64,000 nt of DNA from Pterois miles (Eukaryota > Chordata > Actinopteri > Perciformes > Scorpaenidae). Shown here one piece after another: positions 44,650 to 58,239 of the stretch. The translations under genes were made by a program, and so were the position numbers. Below the pieces are notes generated by a model. That model searched no databases. It saw nothing but the letters and a program-made list of their open reading frames with translations, and was not told the origin of the DNA. The DNA is taken from the NCBI GenBank assembly GCA_947000775.1, contig CAMQGK010000008.1:19152001-19216000 (forward strand), given 5' to 3'. Numbering within the stretch: the first letter of the stretch is position 1; each line of letters starts with the position of its first letter.

Positions 44650-45224
44650 TGTGGTGCTCTAATGAGTATTTGTTTGTGTTGAGTCAAAATAAACTATAGT
44701 TCATGGTAATGACGGAACATGTCATTCAGTTTAACAGTGGTCTGTACACCAAACTCCGTCAGCAAATCAGGCATTTTAAAGCAGGTGTGCTTGCCACAAA
44801 AGTAATGTTCATGGTAGAACATGAGCTTTAACGTTACCCCATAAAATAGTCTCACTAACTCAGGATATAAATTATCGTCAGTGACGCAAAGTTATTAAAA
44901 ATTGTCTTTCATGGTCAGTGTGGGAGTAACTAGGTTACTAATTATGTATTGATCACATGTAAGGTTTTGTTTTGAACATGAGAAATACTGAATGTCACCA
45001 GACTTGGTGTTAACTTTCTTTAATTTGAAGCTGTCACTCATCAGGTGTGTCAATCAGGTGTTTCAGTGTTGAACAATGCTGTCACACGTGCGCACACTGG
45101 CACACACCTGCTATTATCTAAATGATAATAAGACGTGTTAGCGTCTGCAGGCGACCGTGAAACCTGGTATTATCGCCGTCGACCATGTGACAGCGACCTG
45201 TGTTCACCTAATGCCAGCCTTTAC

Positions 45225-45258
<34 letters not shown>

Positions 45259-46892
45259 TCTCTACAGAGCGACAAACACAACAGACTTAATACCAACTGT
45301 TATGAACACACAGCAGACAAACAGTGTGTTGATGAGTCAGTCGTCTTTTCCTCTTTGTTCCAGTCACACTGCTCTTTATCAACCAAAGGTAAGCGTGCAT
45401 CAAAATATAGAAATATACTAATTAATTCATCATAATAAACTGTGCATTAATTTGATGTTGTCATTTGTTGTGAGACTAATAGTCAATATTTGCTACTGTT
45501 AATGTGAACACTTTACAGGTCAGTAACTTCTATCAGGTTTCCTGGAGAGAAATATACAATTTGGTAGTATTTATACATATTCCCTTGAAAGACGAGCTCT
45601 ATTAAAATACAACAAAACATTACTATGTATATGTTATTGGAAACTTCATTCTCTGTGTATGTTGCTTTTCTGGACACACATTTAAATTTAATTATCAATA
45701 ATTTATGAAAAAAATGTAAAAAGGAGTTTCCTGGAAATCATGTAATTTGGTAGTAATTATTGATTAGAGTCTGTTTCTCAGATTCTTTATTTTACAGCTG
45801 ATTTATCAAGAAATGTCCAGGATGTGTGCTGAACCAAAACACATTACATTAAAAATGACCTACTGTCCTCTGGATGAACATCATTAATTATTATCTAGCA
45901 ACAAGATGGACTGATGAACAGAAGTGTTAATTAAATGGAGGGACTTTAAATTGCCTGTTGGAGGGCAGAAGTTGATATTCCCCTTTAAAACCATGCAACA
46001 GGATCAGAAGAGATTATTTTAGCAGATGACGTACTGCAATATGGTGTCTAAATAATTGATTTGCACTTAATTTTATGGCTCTATAATTTCCTGGGAGAAG
46101 TCTGAACTAGTAATGGTGTTCCTTTGCTGTTTATTTAATATTAGAAATTCTCCATGTACATTGATTTTCGCAACACATTTAAATGTTAAGTATTTATAAA
46201 TTTTCAAAAATGTCCAAAGACTTTCCAGGAAATAATGTACTTTGGTACAAATTACTGAGTAACTGTAGATAAATGTCTGGTTGACTATGAACTGCTGGTG
46301 TAACAGAGAGTCTTTTAGTTAAATATGTAATACAGCCTTTATTTTAACGGATTTATCAGATAATTTCTGAGATGTGTTCTGGAGATGATGTATATAACAT
46401 CATGTAATTTGATGTTTTATAATGGAAACTTGAGTTAAAATGTCCAAATAACTAACTGACGCTTAATTTTATGGTTCTATGGTTTCCTGGGAAAAGGTTT
46501 GAACTAAAAACTGAGAAAATACAATATTTTCCTGAAAGAAAGTTAAAATCCAATAAAATATTATTGTACTCTGAATTACTCAAACTGAGCTAACTGAGCA
46601 CAGTACTTACATTACATACATAGGTTACTGATGTGTAAAATAAATGTCTTGGTGAGGACCTGTTGGACTACACCTACAAAGTGAGGACACAAGTAAGTAA
46701 AGTAATGAGTAATGTAGCTAGTAACTAATGAGTAAAGGAATGTAATTTTTCAATGTGCAGTAATTTATTACAGTGACTCCGTGTTGCCCGGCTGGTTGTT
46801 ACGACCCTGAAGGTCTTTTTTCAAGGTTACAGGTATAATTAGGTTCAGTTAATGAGGGTCCTCACAGGTATAAATGTGTGTGTTTGTTTCAG
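44650..46892 (+). other. Upstream region of SLC9B2
   Basis: Intergenic sequence with a GT run (45223-45257). AAAG|GTAAGC at 45388/45389 is a strong splice donor and could close a non-coding first exon of SLC9B2. That fits the coding exon starting directly at an AG|ATG border. Bases 45400-46860 are AT-rich with weakly related segments (TTCCTGG...AAATTT-type) but no gene. Confidence 0.35.
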
Positions 46893-49727
46893 ATGATGGA
46901 CGAAGAAGCAACGAAGCGTTACTGTCGGACGAGTGACGACAGAACGGAGCAACAAGATGAGGTAACAACTCTTCACATCCTCTTTATCTCAAATTAAATC
47001 ATCCTCTCTTAACATTATGTACAAATATATTATACATATAAACTGTTTCAAGTTATTATTATCAAATCATAGTTTTCAAGTTCCTTCCACCAGTGATTAC
47101 AATAAAATATGTATAAAAGAAATCACACAAGTAAAACACTGAATGAGACTCGAAGACATGACGTAGTTAAAATTAGAATACAGGAATGGCAAATACAGTG
47201 ACTATATCACAAATACAAAGTAAAGTTATGTGCATTTGTGGTCGACAGTAATTGCAAATGAAAAAGTTGAATCCAGCCCAAATTTATCTATAAAACTCAT
47301 AAAAACAACAAACGTTGACCAAATAACTAAAAACAACACAACAAACCAGTATGTGTGTGTATATATGTGACTATATATATATAAATATACATGTATCATA
47401 CATACACATACAGTACATATACTACAGTACATACAGTATATAATATATAGTATATAGATATAGAACTGGTTGGTTTCTCTGAAGCACTGCTCTGATTGGC
47501 TGAGAAATTTAAATCACTCTCTGATTGGCTGGTTGTGTCGATGTTTTCCAGTAATATTAAGTGAATCACGCACACAGAGCAGAGTGACTGGGTGGTTTAG
47601 TCTGGATGGACAAACATGCTGCTGGTTGTTAGTCATGTAGAGTTTGTCCTGATGGTGGCGCTGCAGCGAAGGTCACTGGGTCATTAACATCACCTGCAGA
47701 TCAGTTATATATGTGAGAGGTGAACCAGTGTATCTGCTGGTTTAATCATTAATGTGATGAAACAATAAAATGACAGAATGAGAGATGGAGGGAGGGGATG
47801 ACGGATGGAAAAAAGAGGAAGAACAAATGAAGAAGGAGTGTGGGAATGTGCAAACAACACAGTGTGAGCTGAGTCTGACTCTACAGAGCAGTATGTTTTC
47901 AGACAAAATGTGTTTGTATATTTAATATTTAATCATATTTAACACCAATTAATGACTTTAATACTGATTCACAGGAGGACATACAATCATATTTATGTAA
48001 ATAAACATTTGTTATAAACTCTGGTTATATAAATGATAAAAACTTGTCAGTAATTTAACTTAAAGAAACCTAGAACAAATGTACACAGAATTTGACAGTT
48101 TAGCAGTAGATGTATGAGCTGAAGGTATATACGTCAAAGAATAATCACCACGTATAAACATGTTTCAGAGTATTTTATCTGCATCCCTCACCCCCAACTA
48201 TCATTACTGAACATCTGATCCCGTTACACGCCATCAGAACTGGCTTCATACTGCTTCGGTCCTGGCACTTATATACATATATTACTACATATTCCCTTTT
48301 AGACTTATTTATTTAATGAGTATAACATCCTGGACCAGGCTAGACACTCACCGTTATTGTATTACTTCAAGTTAGTCACAACATCGCCTGCTGTATACGC
48401 TGCATTCTCTCTGTCTTTTGCTTAATGAGCTTAGAAATCGACAGCGGAGCCTAAATTAATGTTAGAAAACAGAAAACTGTCCTCCTCTTGTCCTAAAATG
48501 GGCCTAAATCAGCAGTAGAGTACTTCTTTGGTCATGTATAAAGCAGTACAGTTGAAGCAGCCACAACTATCAAACTGCAAACTTCACCCCAAAACTTCTT
48601 GTACTTTCAGAAAGTACTAACCCCTCAACCGGGGACTTAAAATGTCCCCAGGACTTAGTTTAGACCCTGGTCCCTGCAGTTGAAGAGTTCCTCAAAAGGT
48701 GCTTAGTTTGGGGGAAAGATCCTGCGCTGGAAACGGGGTTTTCCCTCCCCTTGAATAATTCTTGTATTAATTTTTGTCTTTTAAAAGCAAAAAGGTTAAA
48801 CAGGTTTCGTTGACATCTTTTTAAATCTGGAGCGCACGACTTCAGCATATAAACACAGGGTTGCATCTGCAACTCCACAACAACATGTTATTTAGTTGCT
48901 AAAGCAGTATGTGAGATATTCATAGTAGTATGAAAATGCAAATTTCATACTATTTCTATTGAAATATCACAGCATGCAATGCTGGATACTGCGACAGCAT
49001 AAATATCCCACAATGCAATGCAGTATGGACAACAGTGTTCATAACAGACTCAGCTCTGTAACGTCATTAATGTGTAAGATTTCACTTTGCTCACCGTGAT
49101 ATTTCTATTTTAAATTAATTTAGGCTTTGACTCTCAGAAGTCATTGTTTCAGTCCCGTGAGGTTGGCGATGGTCACCATGGTTACCCGTTTCTTAGGAAG
49201 TGACGACGTAGCCCCCGCTAGTGAACCTTCCTGATTTCACCAAAGTCCAACGTGGTGGCAAGAGGCTGCAGGTCATGCAGTTCAGCCAGTTAAAAATGAG
49301 AAATAAACGTGCAACATTAATACAGCAGTAACAGACTTTCCTGCCCACAGATATGAAATTATTAAAATTATTAAAAATTTAAATAAAACTGTTTTCCAGA
49401 GTTGCTCTGATTACATGAACATGATGGTTTGGAACCATTGACGCCCCCCTGAAAACATAAACGACTGTTCCTGCCTTTTTATTTTGAAAGATGACTTCTT
49501 GTTCCAGAGTTTTAACCAGCCTAAACCAGACTAACCTGAAGCTAAAGAGTGAGGACTGGCCCTCACAATGCTGAACTGTCCTGACTAGGATGACCCCACT
49601 AGTATACCAATACCAGCACGCCCCCACACACACTTCAGGTTCAGCTCTGCTGTGGTGGACAAAGTGCAACTACTCAATCATTGTGTGTCTCTCTCTCTGT
49701 TACACACCTGATGTGTCTATTGTGACT

Positions 49728-49771
<44 letters not shown>

Positions 49772-52700
49772 CACACACACTGTTGTGAAGGGAGGGAGTA
49801 AAGTTCAGGTCAGTCAGGAGGAGAGAGAGATCACCGTCCTGCCGCGAAGGAAGACGGACGACCTGGACGACTCCGCCGCCGCCGCCGAGGTGACTAACAC
49901 ACTAATACACGCTCACACACACTAACACACCCTAGGACACACACAGGGGCTGACATCAAGTAACTCTGAACTGATAAAGGCTTATTAATAGAAACTACTA
50001 GTGTTGTAGTAGTAGTACATTAACGCATGTCTGTATACTTCTACTAGTAGTGTTATAGTAGTAGTACATTCATGCATGTCCATATACTTCTACTACTAGT
50101 GTTGTATTAGTAGTACATTCATGCATGTCTGTATACTTCTACTACTAGTGTTGTAGTAGTAGTACACTAACAGGTGTCCGTATACAGATATATACATATG
50201 TATATTTATATTTGTATTTATACTCAGATGTCAGCGTCGGACTCGTCCTGCTGTTCGTCCTGTGTCCGTCTGAAAGACAGATGTCCTCGACCACAAGGAC
50301 TCATCAACCTGCTCATCACTAAAGGTGACAAACTATTAATATATATCTAAGTCTATATGCTTATTTTCATTTCTAAAGGTAAAATATTAATACATATCTA
50401 TATGTTTATTTTCATCTCGCAGTGTGTCTGTTCGCTCTGCTGTTCGGCGTCGTCTGGTCCATAACAGGAAGTGAGTGTTTACCAGGAGGGAACCTGTTCG
50501 GCATCGTCATCCTCTTCATCTGCTCTGTGTTCGGAGGGAAGCTGGTGGGAATGATCCAACTGCCCACGCTGCCCCCCTTCCCTCCACTACTTGGTACGAC
50601 CCACCAGTCTAATCTAATATGAAAAAACACACAACTCCAAGAACTTTAAATACTGCAATACTTTAAATATGTGAATATGTCGTGCTGTAGGGATGCTGCT
50701 GGCAGGCCTGCTGCTGCGTAACGTTCCCTACATAACGGATGCCGTCTACATTGACACTCACTGGTCTGCAGCTCTGAGGAACATCGCCCTGTCAATCATC
50801 CTGACCAGAGCCGGACTGGGCCTGGACCCCTCGGTGAGCGCACACACACAGTAAAATATACTGCACTGTACTTCATAACCATGTGTGTGTGTTGATGCAG
50901 GCGCTGAGTCGTCTGAAGGCGGTGTGTGTGCGAGTTGCGATCGGCCCCTGTGTGGTGGAGGCGTCCATTGTTGCCGTGGTTTCTCACTTCCTGTTGGGTC
51001 TGCCCTGGGTGTGGGGCTTCATACTGGGGTAACACACACATCACTACAGGTATCCATGGAAACAGCTCTCTACATCGGTAACACTGACTGTATGGTTGTG
51101 GTTTTGGTTGTGTTTGTAGTTTTGTCCTGGCTGCCGTGTCTCCGGCCGTCGTGGTTCCGTCCATGTTGCTGCTGCAGAGAGAAGGGTTCGGAGTGGAGAA
51201 GGTAAACCATGTTCTGCACAGGGAACCGGTGGAGCGCTAGAGAGACCAGCCAGTCTTTGTAAACATTAAAACTCTGTCTATGTAGGCTGATCTTACAACA
51301 CACTAGAACCAAGACTGATCATCTAGATGACCCCTAAAATCCCCTTTTTGTCTACTAGAACCTCTAAAGGATGTCCAAAACCACCAAAGGGACTGTAGAA
51401 CCTCATCAGTCACCACCTTAACCCCCTAGAAGACCCTCAGAACCTCTCTGATGACCACGAATACCTTCCAGGAGACCACCTGATGAACTTTTATGAGGTT
51501 TTTGTGGTCACTGTGTGAAGGATCCTTTGAAAGGGACAACTACAACCTCTTCAATGGCTATAAGAACTGTCTAAAGGAGCCCTGAAAACCCTTTGAAAGA
51601 CAAGCAGTATATCATAAGGGACTTCTAGATCCTCCTCAGTGAGCACAAGAACCTGCTAATTGTCTCTTACACCCTCCTCGGGCACCCCAAAAATTTTCTC
51701 AGTGACCACAAAAACCTTCTAAAGGACCTCTACAACCTCTTCAGTGGCCATAAGAGCCTCCTATAGGACCCCCCAAACCTCCTCAGTGCCAAAGAGAAAA
51801 TCCTAAGAGATTTCTAGAACCTCCTCAATGATCACAAGAACCTCCTATAAAACCACTAAAACCTCCTCAATGGCAGGGAGAGCATTTTAACTCTTACACC
51901 CTCCTCAGGGACCCCTGAACTATCCTCAATGCAATGATCACAAAACAGATCACAAGAACCCCTTACAGGACCCCTCGATCTCTTCAGTGGCCATCAGAAC
52001 CTCCCATATGACCCCTAACACCTCATCAATAGCTGGAAGAACATTCTACAGGACTTCTAGAACATCCTCAATGATCACAAGAACCACCTATAGAACCCAG
52101 CCCTCCTCAATGGCCACTAGAACCTCTTAAAGGACTCCTTTAACCTGCTCAAGGACTACCAATAGGACCCCAACAACTTATCTGTTGTAGTTGTGTGATA
52201 TCCCATTGGTATTCTATTAATGTTCTAATGATGTTCTGCGTTGTTCTTCAGGGAATCCCCACCCTGCTGATGGCTGCTGGGAGTTTTGATGATATTCTGG
52301 CCATAACAGGGTTCTCTACCTGCCTGGGAATCGCCTTCTCTACAGGTCTGTATTGGAGAATATGCTCTATTTTATTTTATTTTGTTCTATTCAGTTCTAT
52401 ATGCTGTGTTTGTCCTGCAGGTTCTACGTGGATGAACATACTGAAGGGTCTGCTGGAGGTGGTGGGAGGGGTCATAGCCGGGCTGATCCTGGGTCTGTTC
52501 TTGTGGTGCTTCCCCAGTAAAGACCAGGTGAGAGTGTGGTTTGATATTGTTTTATGCTGACTCAGATCTTAAATGTAAATTAATGAATTATTTAAATGTA
52601 CTCTGTCTGTCTGCAGGAGGACCTGGTGTTGAGGAGGACTCTCATGTTATTGGGTCTGTCCATATTTTCGGTCTTCTTCAGTCATGTTATTGGTTTTGCC

Positions 52701-54981
52701 GGAGCCGGTGGTCTCTCTACGCTGGTGCTGGCCTTTCTGGCTGCTCTGGGCTGGAAGACCGACAAGGTAACGCATCCAAATCACTGTAATCTGGATTAAA
52801 CACCTGGATTCAGACCTGTTTACACAATGTCAGAATGCCCATGTTTAATCCTGACTGTTTCTATCCAGGCCCCGGTGGCAGCCATGGTGGGTTGGTCATG
52901 GGATGTGTTCCAGCCACTCCTCTTTGGTCTGATTGGAGCAGAGATCACCATAGCAAAACTCAGCCCCAGCACCGTGGGTAAGAACTATAATCAAAGCAAA
53001 ACAGCATATAATGTGGACCTGGTCTCAGTGACTAGGAAGTGGACTAGGTAACAAACAAGATTGTTCTGATTTGTTCAGGTCTGGGTCTGGCATGTATCAC
53101 TATTGGTCTGGTGATTCGTCTGCTTGTCACCTTCTCACTGGTTCATTTTGGAGGATTCAGCCTGAAGGAGAAAGTTTTCATCGCTGTGGCCTGGCTGCCT
53201 AAAGCCACTGTACAGGTCTGTGTGCAAGAGAACCCCTAGATCCTCATCACCGACCGCAAGAACCACCTAAAGGACCCCTTAAACTTTCTCTATGACTACT
53301 AGATCCTTAAATATGATGAGTAAAACCACACAAAAGGACATCTAGAATATCCTAGAACCTCCGCATTGACTATGTGCGACAGGAGAACCATCTGAAGGAC
53401 CCCTAGAACCTTATCACTGACCACAAGAACCACCTAAATGACTGCTAAAACCTTCTCTATGACTATTAGAACCTTATTTGTGATTCATATAACCACCTGC
53501 ACATCCTAGAGGCTCCTCAGTCATCACTAAAACCTCCTAAAGGACCACTAGAATCACCTGCAGAACCCTAAGAACATCATCAGTTATCAAAACAACCAAA
53601 CGACCCATAAAGACTCTGACTCCAAGAACCTTATGTGTGATTCCTATAACCACCTATAGGACCTAGAGCCTCTTCCATGACAACATGAGACCACCTTAAG
53701 GACATATATGTACATTAAAATTTCCCGAAGTTTCCCCTAGAGCCCTTTAAAGGACCTCCAGAACCTCCTCAGTGATTACTTCAATCTTCTAGAAAACTTA
53801 GGTCCAGGCTTCACTGAATGCACAACGTACATGGACCGTTTGCGCTGCAGACTAGATGTGCCGTAGTCCACAGGGCCCACATACATGTAGTGTAGCCTGG
53901 GCGTCAGGAGGTTCTAGCAGTCATGTTCATGCTTTTAAAGAGTCTGACGTGTGTTGACTTGTGTCCCAGGCTGCTATTGGCTCCAAGGCGTTGGACATGG
54001 CGAGAGAGGAGGGGGACGAGACCTTAATTAAGTTTGGTTTGGACGTATTAACGTTAGCCGTGTTAGCCATCCTGACCACAGCGCCCATCGGAGCGCTGGG
54101 CATCGGACTGGCAGGACCTCGCCTCCTGACCCGGCAGGTCAAAGGTCAGTGTGCACACACCCACACCACACATAGATGTTTGTTTCTCTTTTCTTGTGAG
54201 GACCCTCGTTGACATCCCCTAACTCTACATTTTAATTTTTCATCTTTTCTGGATTTATGCCCTACCCGAGTTTTCTTACCTTAACCATAACTCTGTTCAT
54301 GCCTAACCCTAATAGTTCATCTGTATTTGTTTTATGCCCTACCAACCCTAACGGCGGTGGATTCTTGTCCTAAGGTTACTTTCTGGTTTTTGTATGTTCC
54401 TTCAGGGAGTCGGTGAGGCTCAGAAATCTTAGTTGACTGACAACAAAACATCCAATTAGTTGAATAATCGACTAAGAGGAGGCAGCCCAACTGACCTTAA
54501 CTTTAAATCCAAGTCTTAACCTTCAAAAAGTCCTTTGATGTAGTGAGGACAGGACAAAATGTCCTCACAATGTAAAATGTCCTTAATACGATGGTAGGAA
54601 TATGTGGTCCTCACAACGGTAGCAATACAAGCCGATACACATCATTTTTTACTTCTACTTTGTTGTTAATGCTACTTGTTGAGTTTTGATCTGTATGAGT
54701 TGCTAGTTGCTATTTATTTATATTTGAATTGATTTATACTTGTGAAATGAAGTATAGTTGTTATTTACAGATCAATGTCATTTTTTTCAATTACTAATTT
54801 TTTTCTTATTATTTTACCTTTAAAATGATTCTATCATAATTACAGACAGACAGATGGATAGTTCATATTTTTATTGATACTTTTGATCTCATCAGATGAC
54901 ACAGAAGGCGGAGCCCCGACTCCAAGCAGCAATGGGATTGGTCAAGAAAAAGACAACGTGACCCTTGAGAGCAAGTTATGA
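46893..54981 (+). CDS. SLC9B2: SLC9B2/NHA2-type sodium/proton antiporter
   Basis: Membrane cation/proton antiporter of the CPA2 group, exchanging Na+ or Li+ for H+. Exons: 46893-46961, 49809-49889, 50228-50324, 50423-50593, 50691-50833, 50901-51028, 51120-51201, 52252-52345, 52421-52527, 52617-52766, 52869-52977, 53079-53215, 53970-54144, 54896-54981. They total 1629 nt, 542 residues plus stop (human NHA2 is 537), with no breaks. After an acidic cytoplasmic N-terminus the protein is nearly all membrane helices. Landmarks: WSITGSECLPGGNLFGI, LTRAGLGLDPS, SPAVVVPSMLLLQ, MAAGSFDDILAITGF with the paired Asp270-Asp271 of the ion site, FQPLLFGLIGAEI and AWLPKATVQAAIGS. The start is the first of two Met codons right after the acceptor at 46892. 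The border of exon 2 is uncertain because CA repeat precedes it. Paralogue SLC9B1 is possible but this sequence fits B2 better. Confidence 0.95.
46962..49808. other. SLC9B2 intron 1
   Basis: 2.8 kb AT-rich intron. CTGATTGGCT is repeated at 47488 and 47521, and a CA run (49734-49767) lies just before exon 2. Open frames at 48660-48878 and 49379-49669 on the minus strand have no recognised domain. Confidence 0.4.
51305..52185. repeat. Degenerate AGAACCTCCTCA-type minisatellite, SLC9B2 intron
   Basis: Loose units of about 30-60 bp built from GACCACAAGAACC, TCTAGAACCTCCTCAATG and AGGACCCCTA. The same unit reappears in another intron of this gene at 53225-53800, so both introns were seeded by one repeat. 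Age is suggested by high divergence between units. Confidence 0.8.
53225..53800. repeat. Same AGAACCTCC repeat in a later SLC9B2 intron
   Basis: Diverged copies of the 51305-52185 unit (CCTAGAACCTTATCACTGAC, CACAAGAACCACCTAAATGA) between exons ending 53215 and starting 53970. Confidence 0.78.
54185..54632. repeat. GTGAGGACC repeat (MITE-like)
   Basis: Begins TTCTTGTGAGGACCCTCGTT and ends GTGGTCCTCACAACGGTAGC, so GAGGACC/GGTCCTC form inverted ends. The inside has AACCATAACTCTGTTCATGC and AAGTCTTAACCTTCAAAAAG. I recognise this type as frequent in fish introns. Fragments occur at 17580-17660, 31170-31215 and 46650-46866. It lies in the last SLC9B2 intron. Confidence 0.6.
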
Positions 54982-56783
54982 GGCCTCTGATCTGACAATG
55001 CAAAGAAAGCTACGTTAAAATGTCTCAATTCATTCATCCTTCGATGTGCTAATGCTAGTTTTTACTAGCTTCATGCTAAATGTTCAGCTACTGAAGCGTT
55101 AGCCTCTGCTGTATACGGCGGGATGATGGCAGAAACTCATGTCCAATAATTCAAACAGATCAAAGTTAGAAATGCTGAAAAATATAAGTCAACATGAGAT
55201 AATGTCTGAATCAACATTATGATTTTCACTCAGAATTAAGAGATTTACTTTCTCAAAAGTGTATGATAGTAAAAAATATGAGATGTACTATGTCAAAATG
55301 ATTTATTTAAAGGTCATTTAAAAAAAAAAAAAAGTATGTAGTGGTAACACCTGAACGTTAGCTCATTAGCAGTAGTGGTCTGCAGGCAAATCAAAGCAGA
55401 ATACTATTTATATATAATGAGTTAATTCGCTAGTGTGAGCGTAGCATGCTGTATTCATTAACTATTCTGAAGTGTTTATTTGTTACACTTAGCTTCATTT
55501 TCAGTTGTTTTTCATTTGTTGTTCTACACATCAGACCGGCACATAGGGGTACTTCACCGAAACTCCAGGCCACGCCCCCTTAAGGGAGAGAACACAGAAG
55601 ATCCCATAGACTTCAGTGTGATCTGATCTGATTGTAACTTAGACCACTTCGTCCCCATTCATCTCTTGTTATACAAACATTTGTTTTATACACATCTAAT
55701 AATCATTTAGTGACGTAGTCTGAACCTGAGCGTTGGTGCTACCTTAATAAATGAAGGTTGATCCCCTCCGTGTCCCTTCAGTGTCCTCTCGTCCAGCACA
55801 GCAGCTGATGTCACTGATCCAGATCTCTACAGGTCTGACTGAATCCTGTTAGACTCTGTGTTGTCTGGAAATAACCAACTGTTTGATCTACAGGCTGAGA
55901 TTTAGCAGGTCTGGTCTGGTCTATAGCTTGGAGCTATAAAGACCCGGGGAACAGGGGAACAGATCAGATCCAACCTGGTCTCACGGGAAGGCGTATGAAT
56001 ACCATGACATCATACGGACATTGCACGTCATGAGTACGCCAAGTAAACATCATGCAAACAAGCTGGGACACCAGAGTTTGGAATTCATTGTTGGTGCAAC
56101 CAACTACACAGCAACTTGTTGTTTAAAGTAGAAGTTTGGAGACATGTTTCACCTTCCTGTTTACTCTGTTACCATGTATGAGGGACACGGGATTGGTTCC
56201 CCCAAAAGGGGGCGTGGCCATGAGAGCCTACACTGGATGATGTGCTGCCGGTCTGATGTATGACTGTATGTTGCGTAGGTGAGTAAACATGAGGTGGTTC
56301 ATCATTTTGTGAATCGCTTTAGGGCTGGGGTATGAACAACTCGTTTGTACAAAGTGTCGTCTGACCACATGTGAAGTTTGTTTATAGCTCTTCAGATTGG
56401 CCAAGCTCAAAGTGTGGGCATGATACAATTTAAACATGGAGATAACAGCGCCATTTTCAAACTCTTGGCTTGGTTGTTCACATGATAAGTGACTGAAATA
56501 ATTGTGTGAATCATATTTTTCTGCAAACATTGTTGGACCCCAATTTCAATGTCAGTAAGGACAGAGTATTTTGGCGGCAGTGGAAGTTATCTTAGCAGAT
56601 ACTACAGTTAACTGGCTAACGGTTGACATTATTTGAACATAAAATCAGTCAGAACTGGACTAATGATTTAATATTTAACTTAGAAGAAGCAGAAATTAAC
56701 CAGATCTTTAGAGCTGAGGACGTCCAACATGACTTTCAGAGTGGAGGCTTTTATCAGATTATCAGTAATCATTGGCATATAGA
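54982..56783 (+). other. SLC9B2 3' UTR and intergenic spacer
   Basis: AATAAA at 55746-55751 is the first clear poly(A) hexamer after the stop; downstream sequence is only modestly T/G-rich. The block around 55970-56060 (GTATGAATACCATGACATCA) looks like a dispersed repeat fragment. No gene seen in the rest. Confidence 0.4.
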
Positions 56784-58233
56784 TTCTTTTCCGGTTAGTA
56801 ACCATGGTGAGGTGTTTAGTGGGCGGAGCCTTAAGTGTTAGTTAACACATTGTCTTGTTTTTATTAACAACGTCTGAAGAAAGTCCTAGTTTCTGTCAGT
56901 CTGTCCTGTCTCTCTCTCTCCAGGATCACCAGAGTTAGTGGAGAAAGTTAACGTTAACCAATGAGACCAGATTAGCCGACCGCTACGCTGCAGGAGGAGG
57001 AGACGGCTGGCTAATGCTAGCTAGCTATCTAGCTAACTCCTGCTCTCCTCCTGGTGAAGTAGCCTCCTAGCAGTGAGGACTGAGGCAGAGGGACCGTGAC
57101 CCAGCTCTGTCTGCTGCTGGACTCATTTCCTGTAGCATGGAGGAATTAGCGAGGTAACTAGCTAGCTAGCCAAAATAAGTAAAATTTAACAACTTAATGG
57201 GCTGCACAGTGGTGTAGTGGTTAGCACTCTCGCCTCACAGCAAGAGGGTCGAAGGTTCGAATCCGGCTTGGGACTCTTCTGTGTGGAGTTTGCATGTTCT
57301 CCCCGTGTCAGCGTGGGTTTTCTCCGGGTACTCCGGCTTCCTCCCACAGTCCAAAGACATGTTGTTTAGGTTAATTGATGACTCTAAATTCCCCCTAGGT
57401 ACGAATGTGAGTGTGAATGGTTGTCTGTCTCTATGTTGTCTGTCTCTATGTGCCCTGCGATGGACTGAAGACCTGTCCAGGTGAACCCGCCTTCACCCAA
57501 TGCCAGCTGGGATCAGGTCCAGCCCCCCTACGACCCCTAATGGGAAAAGCGGTTGACGATGGATGGATGGATAACAACTTAATACTTCATCCACACACTC
57601 TTGTCTCAGTGTAGCAAAGCACAGTGTTATCACTAGATGAGTTTGTTCAGATCATGTTCCGTGTTTCATGACAACATGGATGAATTAGCAAGCTAAGCTA
57701 GCTATGTAGTCAGCTGTCCAACCAGCAGGCTGGAGGCCAACGGCAGCGCTGTAAAGATAAACTGAGGGCGTATAAATCTTTGGATGTCTATATTTAACTA
57801 TCCTTCAGTAGAGTCAGTCAAAAAGAGAGTCGGACAATATCAGAGAAGAGTTTCAGAGATGAAGAGAAAGGGATGCAGTTTAGTCTTCAGTTTAGTCTTC
57901 TGCTAACACGGCTGCTGTTAGCAGAAGGCTAAATATTAGCATCATTTCCTCTCCATCTCTGTAAGGTTTCTCTGATATTGTAGCTCTCTAGATCCTCCAA
58001 TCACAGTTTGATGTCTGGATTCTGACAGCCAACAACAGCAAGACGACATTTTAGATGAGGAGCTTTAGCTCACTGCTAGCGTTAGCCCACTGCTAGCGTT
58101 AGCCTACTGCTAGCGTTACCCCACTGCTAGCGTTACCCCACTGCTAGCGTTAGCCCACTGCTAGCGTTAGCCTCCAGTCTTTGACTAGCCTCCAGCTAAC
58201 TGTGACCTCATCATGACCTTGACACTAAAATGG
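56784..58233 (+). mobile_element. Dispersed repeat family G, copy 5, split by a SINE
   Basis: Starts GGTTAGTAACCATGGTGAGG (first bases near 56790) and ends CACTAAAATGGTCTATA, with all family G inner blocks and a longer CTGCTAGCGTTAGCC tandem (58072-58170). The SINE at 57199-57572 interrupts it. Without the SINE it is about 1.07 kb, similar to copy 1. Confidence 0.82.
57199..57572 (+). mobile_element. tRNA-headed SINE with target-site duplication
   Basis: The head has pol III boxes: TGGTGTAGTGGTTAGCACTC (A box) and GGTTCGAATCC (B box, about 57253). The body contains GTTTGCATGTTCTCCCCGTG and CTCCGGCTTCCTCCCACAGT. The tail is GATGGATGGAT, typical of an RTE/Rex3-type LINE 3' end that would supply the reverse transcriptase. 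Both sides carry the same 11 bp, AACAACTTAAT (57188-57198 and 57573-57583), a clear target-site duplication. Short open frames at 57281 and 57417 are not genes. Confidence 0.92.
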
Positions 58234-58239
58234 TCTATA

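Noticed and set aside
57199..57270. Functional tRNA gene
   Set aside because: A and B boxes belong to a SINE head: no full cloverleaf, and the body, tail and target-site duplication show retroposition.
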